In this document: positions 42,453 through 49,983 of the stretch, in pieces
How the letters are laid out: each line of letters begins with the position of its first letter
Numbering within the stretch: the stretch's first letter is position 1
NCBI GenBank assembly: GCA_018376135.1
Contig: JAHABX010000009.1
Location: 1-64,000, forward strand
Reading direction: 5' to 3'
DNA from: Clostridiales bacterium
GTDB taxonomy: Bacteria > Bacillota > Clostridia > Lachnospirales > Lachnospiraceae
Length of the DNA: 64,000 nt
Notes under the pieces: generated by a model
Seen by the model: only the letters and a program-made list of their open reading frames with translations
Databases searched by the model: none
Told to the model about the DNA's origin: nothing
Program-made: the position numbers and the translations under genes

Positions 42453-43853
42453 CTATTCCATCCCGTTTATCTGCAAAGAAATTTCGGAAACTCCTGCTGC
42501 CAGACCCGACTGCTGTGCTGCCGGCATGGCTTTCCGTATGGAAACCACCAGCATAAACAGAGCAATGATAATTGCCAGATAATCCGACACCGTCTGCGTA
42601 TAGTTAATTCCGTCAAGCCCGAAGGTCTGATTCAGCAGGAACAAGAGAGGAATAAAAAAAAGTCCCTGACGGCACAACGACAGCAGTGCTGCCGGAATTG
42701 GACGATTCAGTGCCTGCATACTGTTGATTGATAAAAACATCAGCCCCAGAATCGGACCTGCCAGGGATGTGGCGATCAGCATAGGGACACCATGGGAAAT
42801 GACCTGGGGATCATCGATGAAAAGCTCCATGATCTGCCGGCTGAAAACAATATATACCGCCGTCAGAATGCTTCCGCATACAATGGTTAAAATACCGCTG
42901 AATTTCAGGATCCCCATAAAGCGCTGCCGGTTCCCGGCACCATAGCAGTACCCCAGCAAAGGCTGAATGCCGTTGGAGATTCCCATATGGACAAATACAA
43001 TAAACAAATAAACCTTTGTTACAACACCCATTGCCGCTACAGCGGTATCTCCATACGGAACCAGTTCATTATTCAGCAGGATAGTTGCAATACTCATCAA
43101 GGCCGAACTGATCCCTGCCGGAACCCCCACCGATATGACACGTCCCGCAGTCTGACGGCAGCCTTTCAGATGTTTTAACCCGTAAGACATAAACGGGCTT
43201 CTTCGTTTCAAATAGTAAATATAATAGACACAGCCGAATACATTGCCCAGCACCGTAGCAATGGCAGCTCCGGCTGTGCCCATATTAAGAACCAGAATGA
43301 ATATGGGATCCAAAATGATGTTTACAACAGTTCCGATCATTCCTCCGACCATAGATGCCTGAGATGCTCCTTCTCCGCGCACTGCGTGACCAAATGTATT
43401 GGCAAGCAAAATAAAAGGCGCTCCGACTGCAATATAGATCAGATAATCTTTTGAAAACTGATAAGTTGCTTCGTTACTGCCCAGTACAGAAAGAAGCGGA
43501 TCCATAAAAAGCAGGATCAAAGCGCCTGCCGCCACACCGAAGAGCAGGGAAGCATAAAAGCAGAAGGAAGATATCTTCCTGACCTTTTCCTGCTCCCCCT
43601 GTCCCAGCAAAATAGAGATAACTGCGCTTCCGCCAATACCTAAAAGCTGAGAAACTGCCATATACATAACAAACACTGCGTTGGTCAAAGAAACCGCTGC
43701 CACCTGCAGCGCATCATGTGTCTGACCGATAAAAAAAGTATCCGCCATATTGTAAATAACCAGCACCAACGAAGAAATGACGGTTGGTACAGCCATCTGG
43801 CAAACCGCTTTCTTTATGGGTGCATTTTGAAACAGATCTTGTTTCTGATCCAT
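42453..43853 (-). CDS. MATE family efflux transporter
   Basis: A 466-residue, twelve-segment transporter of the multidrug and toxic compound extrusion family. Landmarks are MADTFFIGQTHD near the N-terminus, two homologous halves, and GICYGAGNRQRF-like GYCYGAGNRQRF in the second half. It is predicted to exchange cationic drugs for Na+ or H+. It lies directly downstream of a MarR regulator, with a palindromic operator in between, and is the main cargo of the 5-kb element. The start at 43853 follows GGAGGAG. Confidence 0.92.
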   Translation of the reverse strand: MDQKQDLFQNAPIKKAVCQMAVPTVISSLVLVIYNMADTFFIGQTHDALQVAAVSLTNAVFVMYMAVSQLLGIGGSAVISILLGQGEQEKVRKISSFCFYASLLFGVAAGALILLFMDPLLSVLGSNEATYQFSKDYLIYIAVGAPFILLANTFGHAVRGEGASQASMVGGMIGTVVNIILDPIFILVLNMGTAGAAIATVLGNVFGCVYYIYYLKRRSPFMSYGLKHLKGCRQTAGRVISVGVPAGISSALMSIATILLNNELVPYGDTAVAAMGVVTKVYLFIVFVHMGISNGIQPLLGYCYGAGNRQRFMGILKFSGILTIVCGSILTAVYIVFSRQIMELFIDDPQVISHGVPMLIATSLAGPILGLMFLSINSMQALNRPIPAALLSLCRQGLFFIPLLFLLNQTFGLDGINYTQTVSDYLAIIIALFMLVVSIRKAMPAAQQSGLAAGVSEISLQINGME

Positions 43854-43883
43854 AATATCAATCTCCTCCTGATAAATCCAATA

Positions 43884-43899
43884 AGTTTGCAAGCAAACT
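43884..43899. promoter_or_regulatory. MarR operator upstream of the MATE gene
   Basis: AGTTTGCAAGCAAACT is a perfect palindrome between marR and the MATE gene. The same half-sites GTTTGC/GCAAAC occur at 44385-44398 in the marR promoter. Confidence 0.75.
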
Positions 43900-43916
43900 A
43901 TCAGAACAAAACAACT

Positions 43917-44366
43917 TTATGTATTCTGAAGCATACGAAAACAAAGCTCTTTGAACAGCTCCTTTTCATCCTCTGTCAGACAGGCAGTAAACTGCTTTTC
44001 AATTTCTTCCTGGATATAGCAGCAAAGCTCATGAAGCTCCAGCCCCCGCGGTTCCAGTTCAATCTGCTTTAACCGACTGTCATTCGGATGGCTTGTGCGC
44101 CTGATCAGCTTTTTCTTCTCCATCAGAGACAGCATCTTGGATGCAGTTGCCCGATTGATGGAAAACTCCGCCTCCACATCCTTTTGAAAGATCACCCTCT
44201 CCTGCTGCTGCATGTCAAAAAGGAAATCTGCCACCCACATATTCATAAGGGAGCACTCCTGAAATTCCCTGCGGTCATAAAGGGCATGGATATTCCGCAG
44301 AATATGATTATCCAGCTTTTTGATCAGGAAGCTGATATCTGAATTGGGCATATAACTGTCTTTCAT
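43917..44366 (-). CDS. MarR-family transcriptional regulator
   Basis: A 149-residue winged-helix regulator. The DNA-binding part shows DVEAEFSINRATASKMLSLM followed by the wing KLIRRTSHPNDSRLKQIELE, and dimerisation helices lie at both ends. It precedes a MATE efflux gene and is flanked by two matching palindromes, so it probably represses itself and the pump until a drug ligand releases it. This is a common MarR-MATE resistance module carried by mobile elements. Confidence 0.92.
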   Translation of the reverse strand: MKDSYMPNSDISFLIKKLDNHILRNIHALYDRREFQECSLMNMWVADFLFDMQQQERVIFQKDVEAEFSINRATASKMLSLMEKKKLIRRTSHPNDSRLKQIELEPRGLELHELCCYIQEEIEKQFTACLTEDEKELFKELCFRMLQNT

Positions 44367-44384
44367 AAGTCCGCACCTCTTTTA

Positions 44385-44398
44385 GTTTGCTTGCAAAC
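44385..44398. promoter_or_regulatory. MarR operator in the marR promoter
   Basis: GTTTGCTTGCAAAC lies just downstream of the marR -10 element and shares its half-sites with the operator before the MATE gene. Confidence 0.75.
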
Positions 44399-44427
44399 AT
44401 TATAATCAGCATCTGAAATTTTGTCAA
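44399..44427 (-). promoter_or_regulatory. Promoter of marR-MATE
   Basis: A perfect TTGACA (44422-44427) and perfect TATAAT (44399-44404) with a 17-base spacer on the minus strand; the operator overlaps the transcription start. Confidence 0.85.
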
Positions 44428-44436
44428 TGGAGAATT

Positions 44437-44466
44437 CAAAAACCGCCACAGTAGCACTGTGACGGT
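44437..44466 (-). terminator. Terminator of the secreted repeat protein gene
   Basis: ACCGCCACAGT (44442-44452) pairs with ACTGTGACGGT (44456-44466) with one mismatch; on the minus strand TTTTTG follows. Confidence 0.8.
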
Positions 44467-44495
44467 CATGGTAAAAACAGCATCTGCATTTAGAA

Positions 44496-44993
44496 TTAAA
44501 GAGAAGTCTGCACTTCGGTACAGGGCTCAGCTCCATAAAATGGCAGTCTTCCTTCACTGTATCCATATGCAAAATAATGATTCAGCAGTGCAACAGGGTC
44601 TCCTCCGATGACCTCAGCCACATCCACATAGGTGTTGTAATAAAATACTGCATCAAATTTGGGCAGATCCGGATCAGAGTCATTATTGGGGTCCGGAGCC
44701 GGATACTGCATGAGAAATGCGGTTCTCTGCTCTTCCGTATCCACGATTCCCGCGGCGTCTCTCCACTCTGCCTGAGAATTTGCAAAGCGTCCTTCTGCCA
44801 TTCCATGTGCCTGATAGTGGTCAAATAATGCCTGCGGATCAAAGCCTGTCACATTGGCAACATCCGGGTATTTTGCAAAATAGTAATGAGGATCAAATGC
44901 AGTCGCAGCCTTTGCAGGCAGGGCAGCGAATGCAGAGGACAAAAATACGGCACACAACGTACACAGTAATGCTTTTGTTTTATGAAACTTCAA
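44496..44993 (-). CDS. Secreted protein with two tandem FD..YY..YPDV repeats
   Basis: A protein of about 165 residues with a signal peptide (hydrophobic run ending AALPAKAA). The mature part contains two related units of about 38 residues: one reads FDPHYYFAKYPDV to HGMAEGR, the other FDAVFYYNTYVDV to YGYSEGR, separated by an acidic linker. Such units occur in secreted and surface proteins of Firmicutes, and their function is unknown. The frame opens at a GTG at 45002 inside the GGAGG, so I take the TTG at 44993, eight bases after GGAGG. Confidence 0.75.
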   Translation of the reverse strand: MKFHKTKALLCTLCAVFLSSAFAALPAKAATAFDPHYYFAKYPDVANVTGFDPQALFDHYQAHGMAEGRFANSQAEWRDAAGIVDTEEQRTAFLMQYPAPDPNNDSDPDLPKFDAVFYYNTYVDVAEVIGGDPVALLNHYFAYGYSEGRLPFYGAEPCTEVQTSL

Positions 44994-45116
44994 ATTGCTC
45001 ACCTCCGTATATATTAGCTGTTTTTACTTCTGATTACAGCATAACATCTACCGTGCTGATTTTCAACAAAATAAAGAGGAATTCTGCATTCATACAAACT
45101 TCTGTGGAAGCAGCTT

Positions 45117-45560
45117 TTATCCCTTCCAGTGTTTCAGCTTCGGCAGCTGTTCGGAAAAATAGCTTCTTGCCTGTTCCGCTGTAAAATTCTCATTTGTCAT
45201 ATGCTCCGCCAGAAAATCCAGCAGCTCATCCATACTCTTATATACAAATTGTCCGTCTGCATAGCACCACTTACAGTAATCCTCATTAAAGCTTTGATCT
45301 GTCTCCCGGCTGATCGTCATATCATCTTCCAACGGCATGCTGCAGCACTGGCACAAAAGCTTTCTGGGACTTCCCAGCAATGTATTGATCGAAACATCAA
45401 AAGCAATGGATATCTGCTTTAATGTATCGATGTTTGGTGTTGAATCACCATTCTCCCAACGGGAAACTGCCTGACGGGTAACAGCCAGCTTCTCTGCCAT
45501 TTCTTCCTGTGTCAGATTATGTTTCATCCGAATGCTCTTTAGCACATCCTTTGTCTCCAT
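45117..45560 (-). CDS. XRE-family regulator with C-terminal zinc ribbon
   Basis: A 147-residue protein: an N-terminal helix-turn-helix (LTQEEMAEKLAVTRQAVSRWE, residues 16-36) and a C-terminal cysteine-paired domain (CQCCSMPL and CKWC) resembling the zinc-ribbon domain fused to some Clostridial regulators. It begins about 100 bases inside the right end of the 5-kb element and may control excision or the neighbouring secreted protein gene. AGGAGG lies upstream of the ATG. Confidence 0.85.
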   Translation of the reverse strand: METKDVLKSIRMKHNLTQEEMAEKLAVTRQAVSRWENGDSTPNIDTLKQISIAFDVSINTLLGSPRKLLCQCCSMPLEDDMTISRETDQSFNEDYCKWCYADGQFVYKSMDELLDFLAEHMTNENFTAEQARSYFSEQLPKLKHWKG

Positions 45561-45658
45561 GTTTTTGCCCTCCTTGTTGGTATAAAACCAGTATAACGCA
45601 AGTATTTTCCCCCTTCAAGCAATCGTCTGTTGCGCTTACTTGATATCGCCTGTTTTGC

Positions 45659-45990
45659 TTCACCGAATCTCTGGAAATGCACAATCTCTCTTGCCCGAAG
45701 GAAACGAAGCGGATCTGCCACATCCGGATCCTTCACGACACGAAGCAGGTTGTCATAGGTGGTTCTCGCCTTCTGCTCGGCCGCCATATCCTCAAACAGA
45801 TCTGTGATCACATCTCCCTTGGACTGGAACTCACAGGCGTTAAACGGGATTCCCCCTGCCGCCTGCGGCCACAGTGCCGCTGTATGATCCACATAATATC
45901 TGTCAAAACCAGAAGCCTTCAGCTCTTCCATGGTCATATTTCTGGTTAGCTGATGAACGATGGCACAGATCATCTCAAGATGTGCCAGTT
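45659..45990 (-). pseudogene. Manganese catalase, central fragment
   Basis: The minus-strand frame reads ELAHLEMICAIVHQLTRN, then VDHTAALWPQAAGGIPFNA, QSKGD, EDMAAEQKARTTYDN and FLRAREIVHFQRFGE, the di-manganese core of a catalase (glutamate and histidine ligands in ELAHLEM and EIVHFQRFGE). The usual N-terminal part is missing upstream of ELAHLE, where prophage DNA begins. After FGE the frame runs into the inserted element. An apparent 144-residue frame (45539-45973) is a read-through artefact of these junctions. Confidence 0.88.
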
Positions 45991-46015
45991 CGGTCGCACA
46001 CGGAGGTTGGAGATG

Positions 46016-46045
46016 AAAAAAAAGCCCGGAAAATCAGGCTTTTTT
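46016..46045. terminator. Bidirectional terminator near the prophage left end
   Basis: An A-run followed by AGCC pairs with GGCT followed by a T-run (46037-46045), giving an intrinsic terminator in both directions. It lies downstream of the defence-like operon. Confidence 0.7.
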
Positions 46046-46157
46046 GCACATATCGAAAACATTGCTTATTTATTTTCCCAAAAACATTTTATAAACCTTA
46101 CCACACAATTCCACTATCAATTTTATGAAAAATTCATAATACATTGACTAGAGCCCA

Positions 46158-46670
46158 TTAAGCGCAGATAACTAATACGACCATTGCTACCATTGTCATC
46201 AACACCACATAGAAGCCTTTTTTAAAATACCGCTGTTTTCTCATAGCAATTCTTGAATTCTCAATTATTTCCGAACAATAATCTTGCTCAATTTTAGGAA
46301 CTACTCTTATATCTATATTAACTTCTCCCCAATAATTTTCATATAATTTCTTAATATATTCTTCTTTTTCTAAGGATGATATATATGCAAAATGCAATAA
46401 ATTTTCGCTAATATCTTCATTACTTGTTTTTTCCAATTTGTTATTAATTGGTTTAAAAGACAATAACGCAAACATAGTGGAAATTAACAAGGCAATTATA
46501 ATACCGCTGGAAAAGCATGTAAAAACATCCAGCAAATTAGAACTCATAATTGCTGCAAGCAATGCAACATTAAACGCTACTAAAGCTGCATTTTTAGCCT
46601 CCGCAAAATGGAGCCAACTATTCACATTATCAAAAATTTGCTGTAATAAACAACTTCTTTCTACATTCAT
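46158..46670 (-). CDS. PycTM-like membrane effector
   Basis: A 170-residue membrane protein. Residues 11-35 (FDNVNSWLHFAEAKNAALVA) match the start of Pycsar-effector TM proteins (PycTM), in which a conserved F-A-D/E-x-K precedes the first membrane segment. Two segments (about 27-47 and 52-72) are followed by a cytoplasmic helical region and a third segment at the C-terminus (150-169). In Pycsar, cCMP or cUMP binding lets such effectors damage the membrane. It starts 12 bases after the cyclase gene. Recognition is by pattern, not search. Confidence 0.75.
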   Translation of the reverse strand: MNVERSCLLQQIFDNVNSWLHFAEAKNAALVAFNVALLAAIMSSNLLDVFTCFSSGIIIALLISTMFALLSFKPINNKLEKTSNEDISENLLHFAYISSLEKEEYIKKLYENYWGEVNIDIRVVPKIEQDYCSEIIENSRIAMRKQRYFKKGFYVVLMTMVAMVVLVICA

Positions 46671-46682
46671 TTCATTTTCCCT

Positions 46683-48212
46683 TCACAAATCTTTAATCTT
46701 TTTGAAAGCTTCTTTGAGTGTCTGTTCAAAATCCGGAACCCTCTTCTCAAAAAGTTTTTCAATATTGGTTAAGTCTTGTTCTGTTACCCACTGCACTTTC
46801 TCATGTTTTTTCGTCGGACAAAAATCACTTATCTTGTAGTCTCCTATTATTTCAGCCAAAGTGATGATACCTTTATCTTTTTTATTGGCACCATTTGATC
46901 GACTTGTATGTTCTACTTGATACAACGCAATCGGAATTGGCTCTTGAATTTTTCTTTCCGTATCTAAAACAGGTTCAATATCAATATTAAAATCCTGTTT
47001 GTATTCTTCTTTGACCCGTTGCGCTATACTTTTATCTATCACAGCCTTTGCACACCCAAATTCCCACTGCCCCTTATGTTTTTCTTTAGTTTCAGATCTT
47101 TTTGCAACTAAAATTTTAATTCCATCTTCATCTTTTTTAAAGCAAACAGCAACACAATGAACTTGCATCAACTCCATATCTATATATCGAGCCTGATCAT
47201 GGATTGCCTCTCTAATCAATTTTTGCAAACGTTCTACCTTATCTGCCAAACCTCTATCCTGTAAAATTTTTTTCAGAGCATAATAAGTCTCCGTATACAT
47301 TCTTTCATCACGAATAATTTTTTCTTTTTTACTTGAATCACGATTATCATAATACTCTTTTATTAAATCACTTTCATCGCAGGCATCAAATGTGAAGCTA
47401 TCTTTTAATTGTATTTCTCTCTTATGAAACTCCAAATATGCTTTCTGGTCATGATACCAAATAACCGGATATAACTTATCTTTCCATACTCCTTTTAACT
47501 TCTTATATGTTATTATATGCAAATAAGACAAACTCTCTGTTTTCTGCGAAATAAGATATGCTAATTCGTAGCTAAGAACCATACGTCCTTCTTGAGTCTG
47601 TGTCGCAATTCTAAATCCTGTATCAATATCATTTCCAAGAAATTCAAAAATCTCATATCCCTCTTGAGATTGATAACGTTCAAAAATATTATCTGCATCT
47701 TCCTGAAAAATTTTCGTATTACTTATATCTCCAACATCATTTACAACAGCAATCCATGCAGCTGTCTTTAAAGATAAAATATTCTGTAATTTCATCAAGT
47801 TAAAATTACCATCAAGATCAAAGAAGCTTCCCTTTTTCAATTTGTAAATCGTTGATACCATTATTTTGAAAATCTTATTTATGTACTCTCGTAGCTCTTC
47901 CTCGCTTCTTATCTTAATTATAAAGATAGCTTCGTCCCCCAAAACTCTCCACATCTCAGAACCTTTAATTTTATTACGAACCTCTTCTCTTAATTCTTTA
48001 AATAAAAGATTAAGAACCTGTGCCCACCCATAATAATTAATTGTCTTATATGATGTAGAATTTACAACATCAAAAGAAAAGAACAATACTATATCTTTTT
48101 TTATAGTTTGTTCTTTATCCTCTGTACTCTTTTGGGATAATTTTTGTATTTCACTTGCTATCGATTGTAATGTTTCCTCTTCTTTTTCTACCATTTCAAA
48201 TATCCCAGCCAT
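46683..48212 (-). CDS. Class III nucleotide cyclase (PycC-like) fused to a Nudix-like domain
   Basis: A 509-residue protein. Residues 40-120 hold a class III cyclase core: first metal motif FFSFDVVNST and second RVLGDEAIFII supply the two metal-binding aspartates. A linker of about 130 residues leads to a C-terminal Nudix-like domain (about 350-500) with VHCVAVCFKKDEDGIKILVA and WEFGCAKAV. Its Nudix box keeps the glycine but shows KEEYKQDF where the catalytic REUxEExG is expected, so it may bind rather than hydrolyse nucleotides. Its start overlaps the metallopeptidase gene by 25 bases. It is markedly AT-rich. Confidence 0.8.
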   Translation of the reverse strand: MAGIFEMVEKEEETLQSIASEIQKLSQKSTEDKEQTIKKDIVLFFSFDVVNSTSYKTINYYGWAQVLNLLFKELREEVRNKIKGSEMWRVLGDEAIFIIKIRSEEELREYINKIFKIMVSTIYKLKKGSFFDLDGNFNLMKLQNILSLKTAAWIAVVNDVGDISNTKIFQEDADNIFERYQSQEGYEIFEFLGNDIDTGFRIATQTQEGRMVLSYELAYLISQKTESLSYLHIITYKKLKGVWKDKLYPVIWYHDQKAYLEFHKREIQLKDSFTFDACDESDLIKEYYDNRDSSKKEKIIRDERMYTETYYALKKILQDRGLADKVERLQKLIREAIHDQARYIDMELMQVHCVAVCFKKDEDGIKILVAKRSETKEKHKGQWEFGCAKAVIDKSIAQRVKEEYKQDFNIDIEPVLDTERKIQEPIPIALYQVEHTSRSNGANKKDKGIITLAEIIGDYKISDFCPTKKHEKVQWVTEQDLTNIEKLFEKRVPDFEQTLKEAFKKIKDL

Positions 48213-48718
48213 TTCCCCCGATTTGCGGCTGCATCAACTGATACATTAAAATATCTTGCCACTTCATATGTATTTACTAAATTGCCTTCTGTATTTTCAT
48301 CCATAACTTGTTTATATTTTTCCGGTGGCATTAAAAATGCCGCTGCAAATTCATTTGATTGGTATTCCAATTCAGAACTTCCATTACGATAATATGGAAT
48401 ATTATCTTGCATCCTCCAGTGTTCCTCATTAGTCCTAAAACCCATGTGCAGGAAAAGATGCCCTAATTCATGTGCTATTGTAAAGTTTCTACGCTCCTCT
48501 GTCTGAAATGGCGAAACTGCTATTTCAAACGTAGTAGGACTTGTCTTTCGAATCCTTCCGTCTGAGAAGCCATCTATAGATGGATCCTCTATCACTTCTC
48601 CCCCCATAATATTTACTACATGGACAATGTCAGAAATGGGAATATCAATGTTATATAACCTTATTATTATGCCTGCCATATCATTAATGAGCTGCTTCAT
48701 TTCATTATCCAACGCCAT
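48188..48718 (-). CDS. ImmA/IrrE-family metallopeptidase
   Basis: A 176-residue zinc peptidase. The motif FTIAHELGHLFLH provides the HExxH zinc site, and NEFAAAFLMP is the family's third-ligand helix. ImmA-type enzymes cleave phage repressors or regulators on damage or infection signals; no cognate XRE repressor gene is adjacent. It is the first gene of the three-gene operon, with AAAGG before its ATG and a TATACT -10 upstream. It overlaps the cyclase gene, so it is probably part of the same functional unit. Confidence 0.88.
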   Translation of the reverse strand: MALDNEMKQLINDMAGIIIRLYNIDIPISDIVHVVNIMGGEVIEDPSIDGFSDGRIRKTSPTTFEIAVSPFQTEERRNFTIAHELGHLFLHMGFRTNEEHWRMQDNIPYYRNGSSELEYQSNEFAAAFLMPPEKYKQVMDENTEGNLVNTYEVARYFNVSVDAAANRGKWLGYLKW

Positions 48719-48753
48719 ACTGACACTACCTTTCTAAATTATGTATTTCATAT

Positions 48754-48759
48754 AGTATA
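48754..48759 (-). promoter_or_regulatory. -10 element of the cargo operon
   Basis: TATACT on the minus strand, 35 bases upstream of the metallopeptidase ATG, in very AT-rich DNA. The -35 is not clear. It lies after the terminator of the lysis genes, so the operon should be expressed independently of the late phage genes. Confidence 0.45.
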
Positions 48760-48903
48760 TGGCATTTTGCACAAAAAATCTATTGACATTTTATATAATC
48801 TATGTATTGATTTTTTGTTTGATTTTATTTTTTCGTTAAAACAAACTAAGAATACCAAAACCAAAGAGATTATATGACAGAAAGATACTACATATCCATA
48901 ATC

Positions 48904-48930
48904 AAAAATGCCCCCGGATCTCTCCGGGAG
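48904..48930 (-). terminator. Terminator of the phage late operon
   Basis: CCCGGA and TCCGGG pair around TCTC (48913-48928); on the minus strand CATTTTTG follows. It separates the lysis genes from the cargo operon. Confidence 0.8.
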
Positions 48931-48937
48931 CCAACTG

Positions 48938-49651
48938 CTACGCCTTCACAAGGATGGCATCAAAGCCAGCTTCTCTGAGCTTATCCCTCATCTTAACTGC
49001 GTTAGATTTGACGCCATATGCACCAACCTGCACACGATACATAGTCTTGGGATCTTCAACAACTTCTTCTGGCTCCGAAGGATCCTCCTGAACACGCTGC
49101 CCAGTGATTCCGTAGACGATAGCAGATGCCATACTTGTGCTATCATACAGCTGCACGTCATCCTTATCATCAACAAAACAGCATTCCAGCAGCAGCGCTG
49201 GAGCCTTTGTATTTCCGAGGTAATACAATGATGTTGTAGTTTTTACATCGTCTTTTACGGAATCGTCGCGGATTCTGAACCCCAAATCCCCAATAGCTCT
49301 TACAATATTCTGGGCATAGGGCTTCGCTTTGCTGTTCGCAGAATATAAGAATGCTTCTGTTCCGGTCGTCTTTCCATTCCCAGTCCCATCACCCGCACCG
49401 GCATTAAAATGGATAGACAGATCTAAGTCCACTTCATGCGCATTGCATTTTTCAATGATCCTTTTCAGGACATTGCTCTGTCCCGATCCATTGTCTTCCG
49501 TGCAATCATAGACGGTATGTCCCAGCTGGCGAAGCTGACAAATAACCTCATCTTTTACTCTACGAGCCTCCGTAGACTCTTTGATCAGACCGATCGCTCC
49601 GCACGCTACCTTACCGTCCGGATTATGTCCTGCATGTACATTAATTCTCAT
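48938..49651 (-). CDS. Phage endolysin: N-acetylmuramoyl-L-alanine amidase with SPOR-like tail
   Basis: A 237-residue zinc amidase. The amidase_3 ligands appear in INVHAGHNP (histidine), KESTEARRV (glutamate) and SIHFNAG (histidine); the catalytic glutamate is in LLLECCFVD. The C-terminal 35 residues (YRVQVGAYGVKSNAVKMRDKL) resemble a SPOR domain for glycan binding. The ATG at 49651 is preceded by AGAGGT; the longer frame to 49723 is not supported. It is the last gene of the late operon and follows the holin. Confidence 0.92.
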   Translation of the reverse strand: MRINVHAGHNPDGKVACGAIGLIKESTEARRVKDEVICQLRQLGHTVYDCTEDNGSGQSNVLKRIIEKCNAHEVDLDLSIHFNAGAGDGTGNGKTTGTEAFLYSANSKAKPYAQNIVRAIGDLGFRIRDDSVKDDVKTTTSLYYLGNTKAPALLLECCFVDDKDDVQLYDSTSMASAIVYGITGQRVQEDPSEPEEVVEDPKTMYRVQVGAYGVKSNAVKMRDKLREAGFDAILVKA

Positions 49652-49706
49652 AATCTTACCTCTCTTTCTGTTGCGACGTCGCAAAAGAGGAGCGCTCCGG
49701 CTCCCC

Positions 49707-49982
49707 TTACTCTTTCTTTCCATCCTTATTAAGTAAATTACGCATCATTTCATACAATCCCGTACTTGCCAATCCGGAAATCATTCCACCAAGCACTACT
49801 GTGGCATTGATCCCCGGCCAGTTGATTAGCACATTGATGATCGTCCCCACTACCAGGGCACTCAACGGGATATACTTGTTGTCAAACCACTCAAATGCCG
49901 TCTTAAGGGCAAATCCCAAACACAGGCAAATACCCAAAGTCATCAAATTAACATATTCCATTAAAAAACTAAGATCACTCAT
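49707..49982 (-). CDS. Phage holin
   Basis: A 91-residue protein with three hydrophobic segments, a phage holin-like shape (MSDLSFLMEYVNLMTLG, then LSALVVGTIINVLINW and VVLGGMISGLASTGLYEMM) and a charged C-terminus (NLLNKDGKKE). It lies directly before the endolysin, as holins do. It would permeabilise the membrane at the end of infection. The exact family is not certain. Confidence 0.8.
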   Translation of the reverse strand: MSDLSFLMEYVNLMTLGICLCLGFALKTAFEWFDNKYIPLSALVVGTIINVLINWPGINATVVLGGMISGLASTGLYEMMRNLLNKDGKKE

Positions 49983-49983
49983 C

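Larger units (their letters stand above)
40664..45664. mobile_element. 5.0-kb serine-recombinase element inserted in a manganese catalase gene
   Basis: The element runs between two copies of TTCACC (40664-40669 and 45659-45664) that split one catalase reading frame without loss of phase. It carries a large serine recombinase at its left end, a small upstream gene, a MATE pump with MarR regulator, a secreted repeat protein and an XRE regulator. Joining the two element ends recreates CCTGTTTTG-cttcac-CAAAACGGG, an inverted repeat around the core as expected for a serine-integrase attP. Confidence 0.85.

Noticed and set aside
45539..45973. A 144-residue open frame that could be annotated as an intact manganese catalase-like protein
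   Set aside because: Both ends are junction artefacts. The true catalase frame stops matching at FGE (45659) and lacks its N-terminus; the C-terminus lies at 40552-40669.
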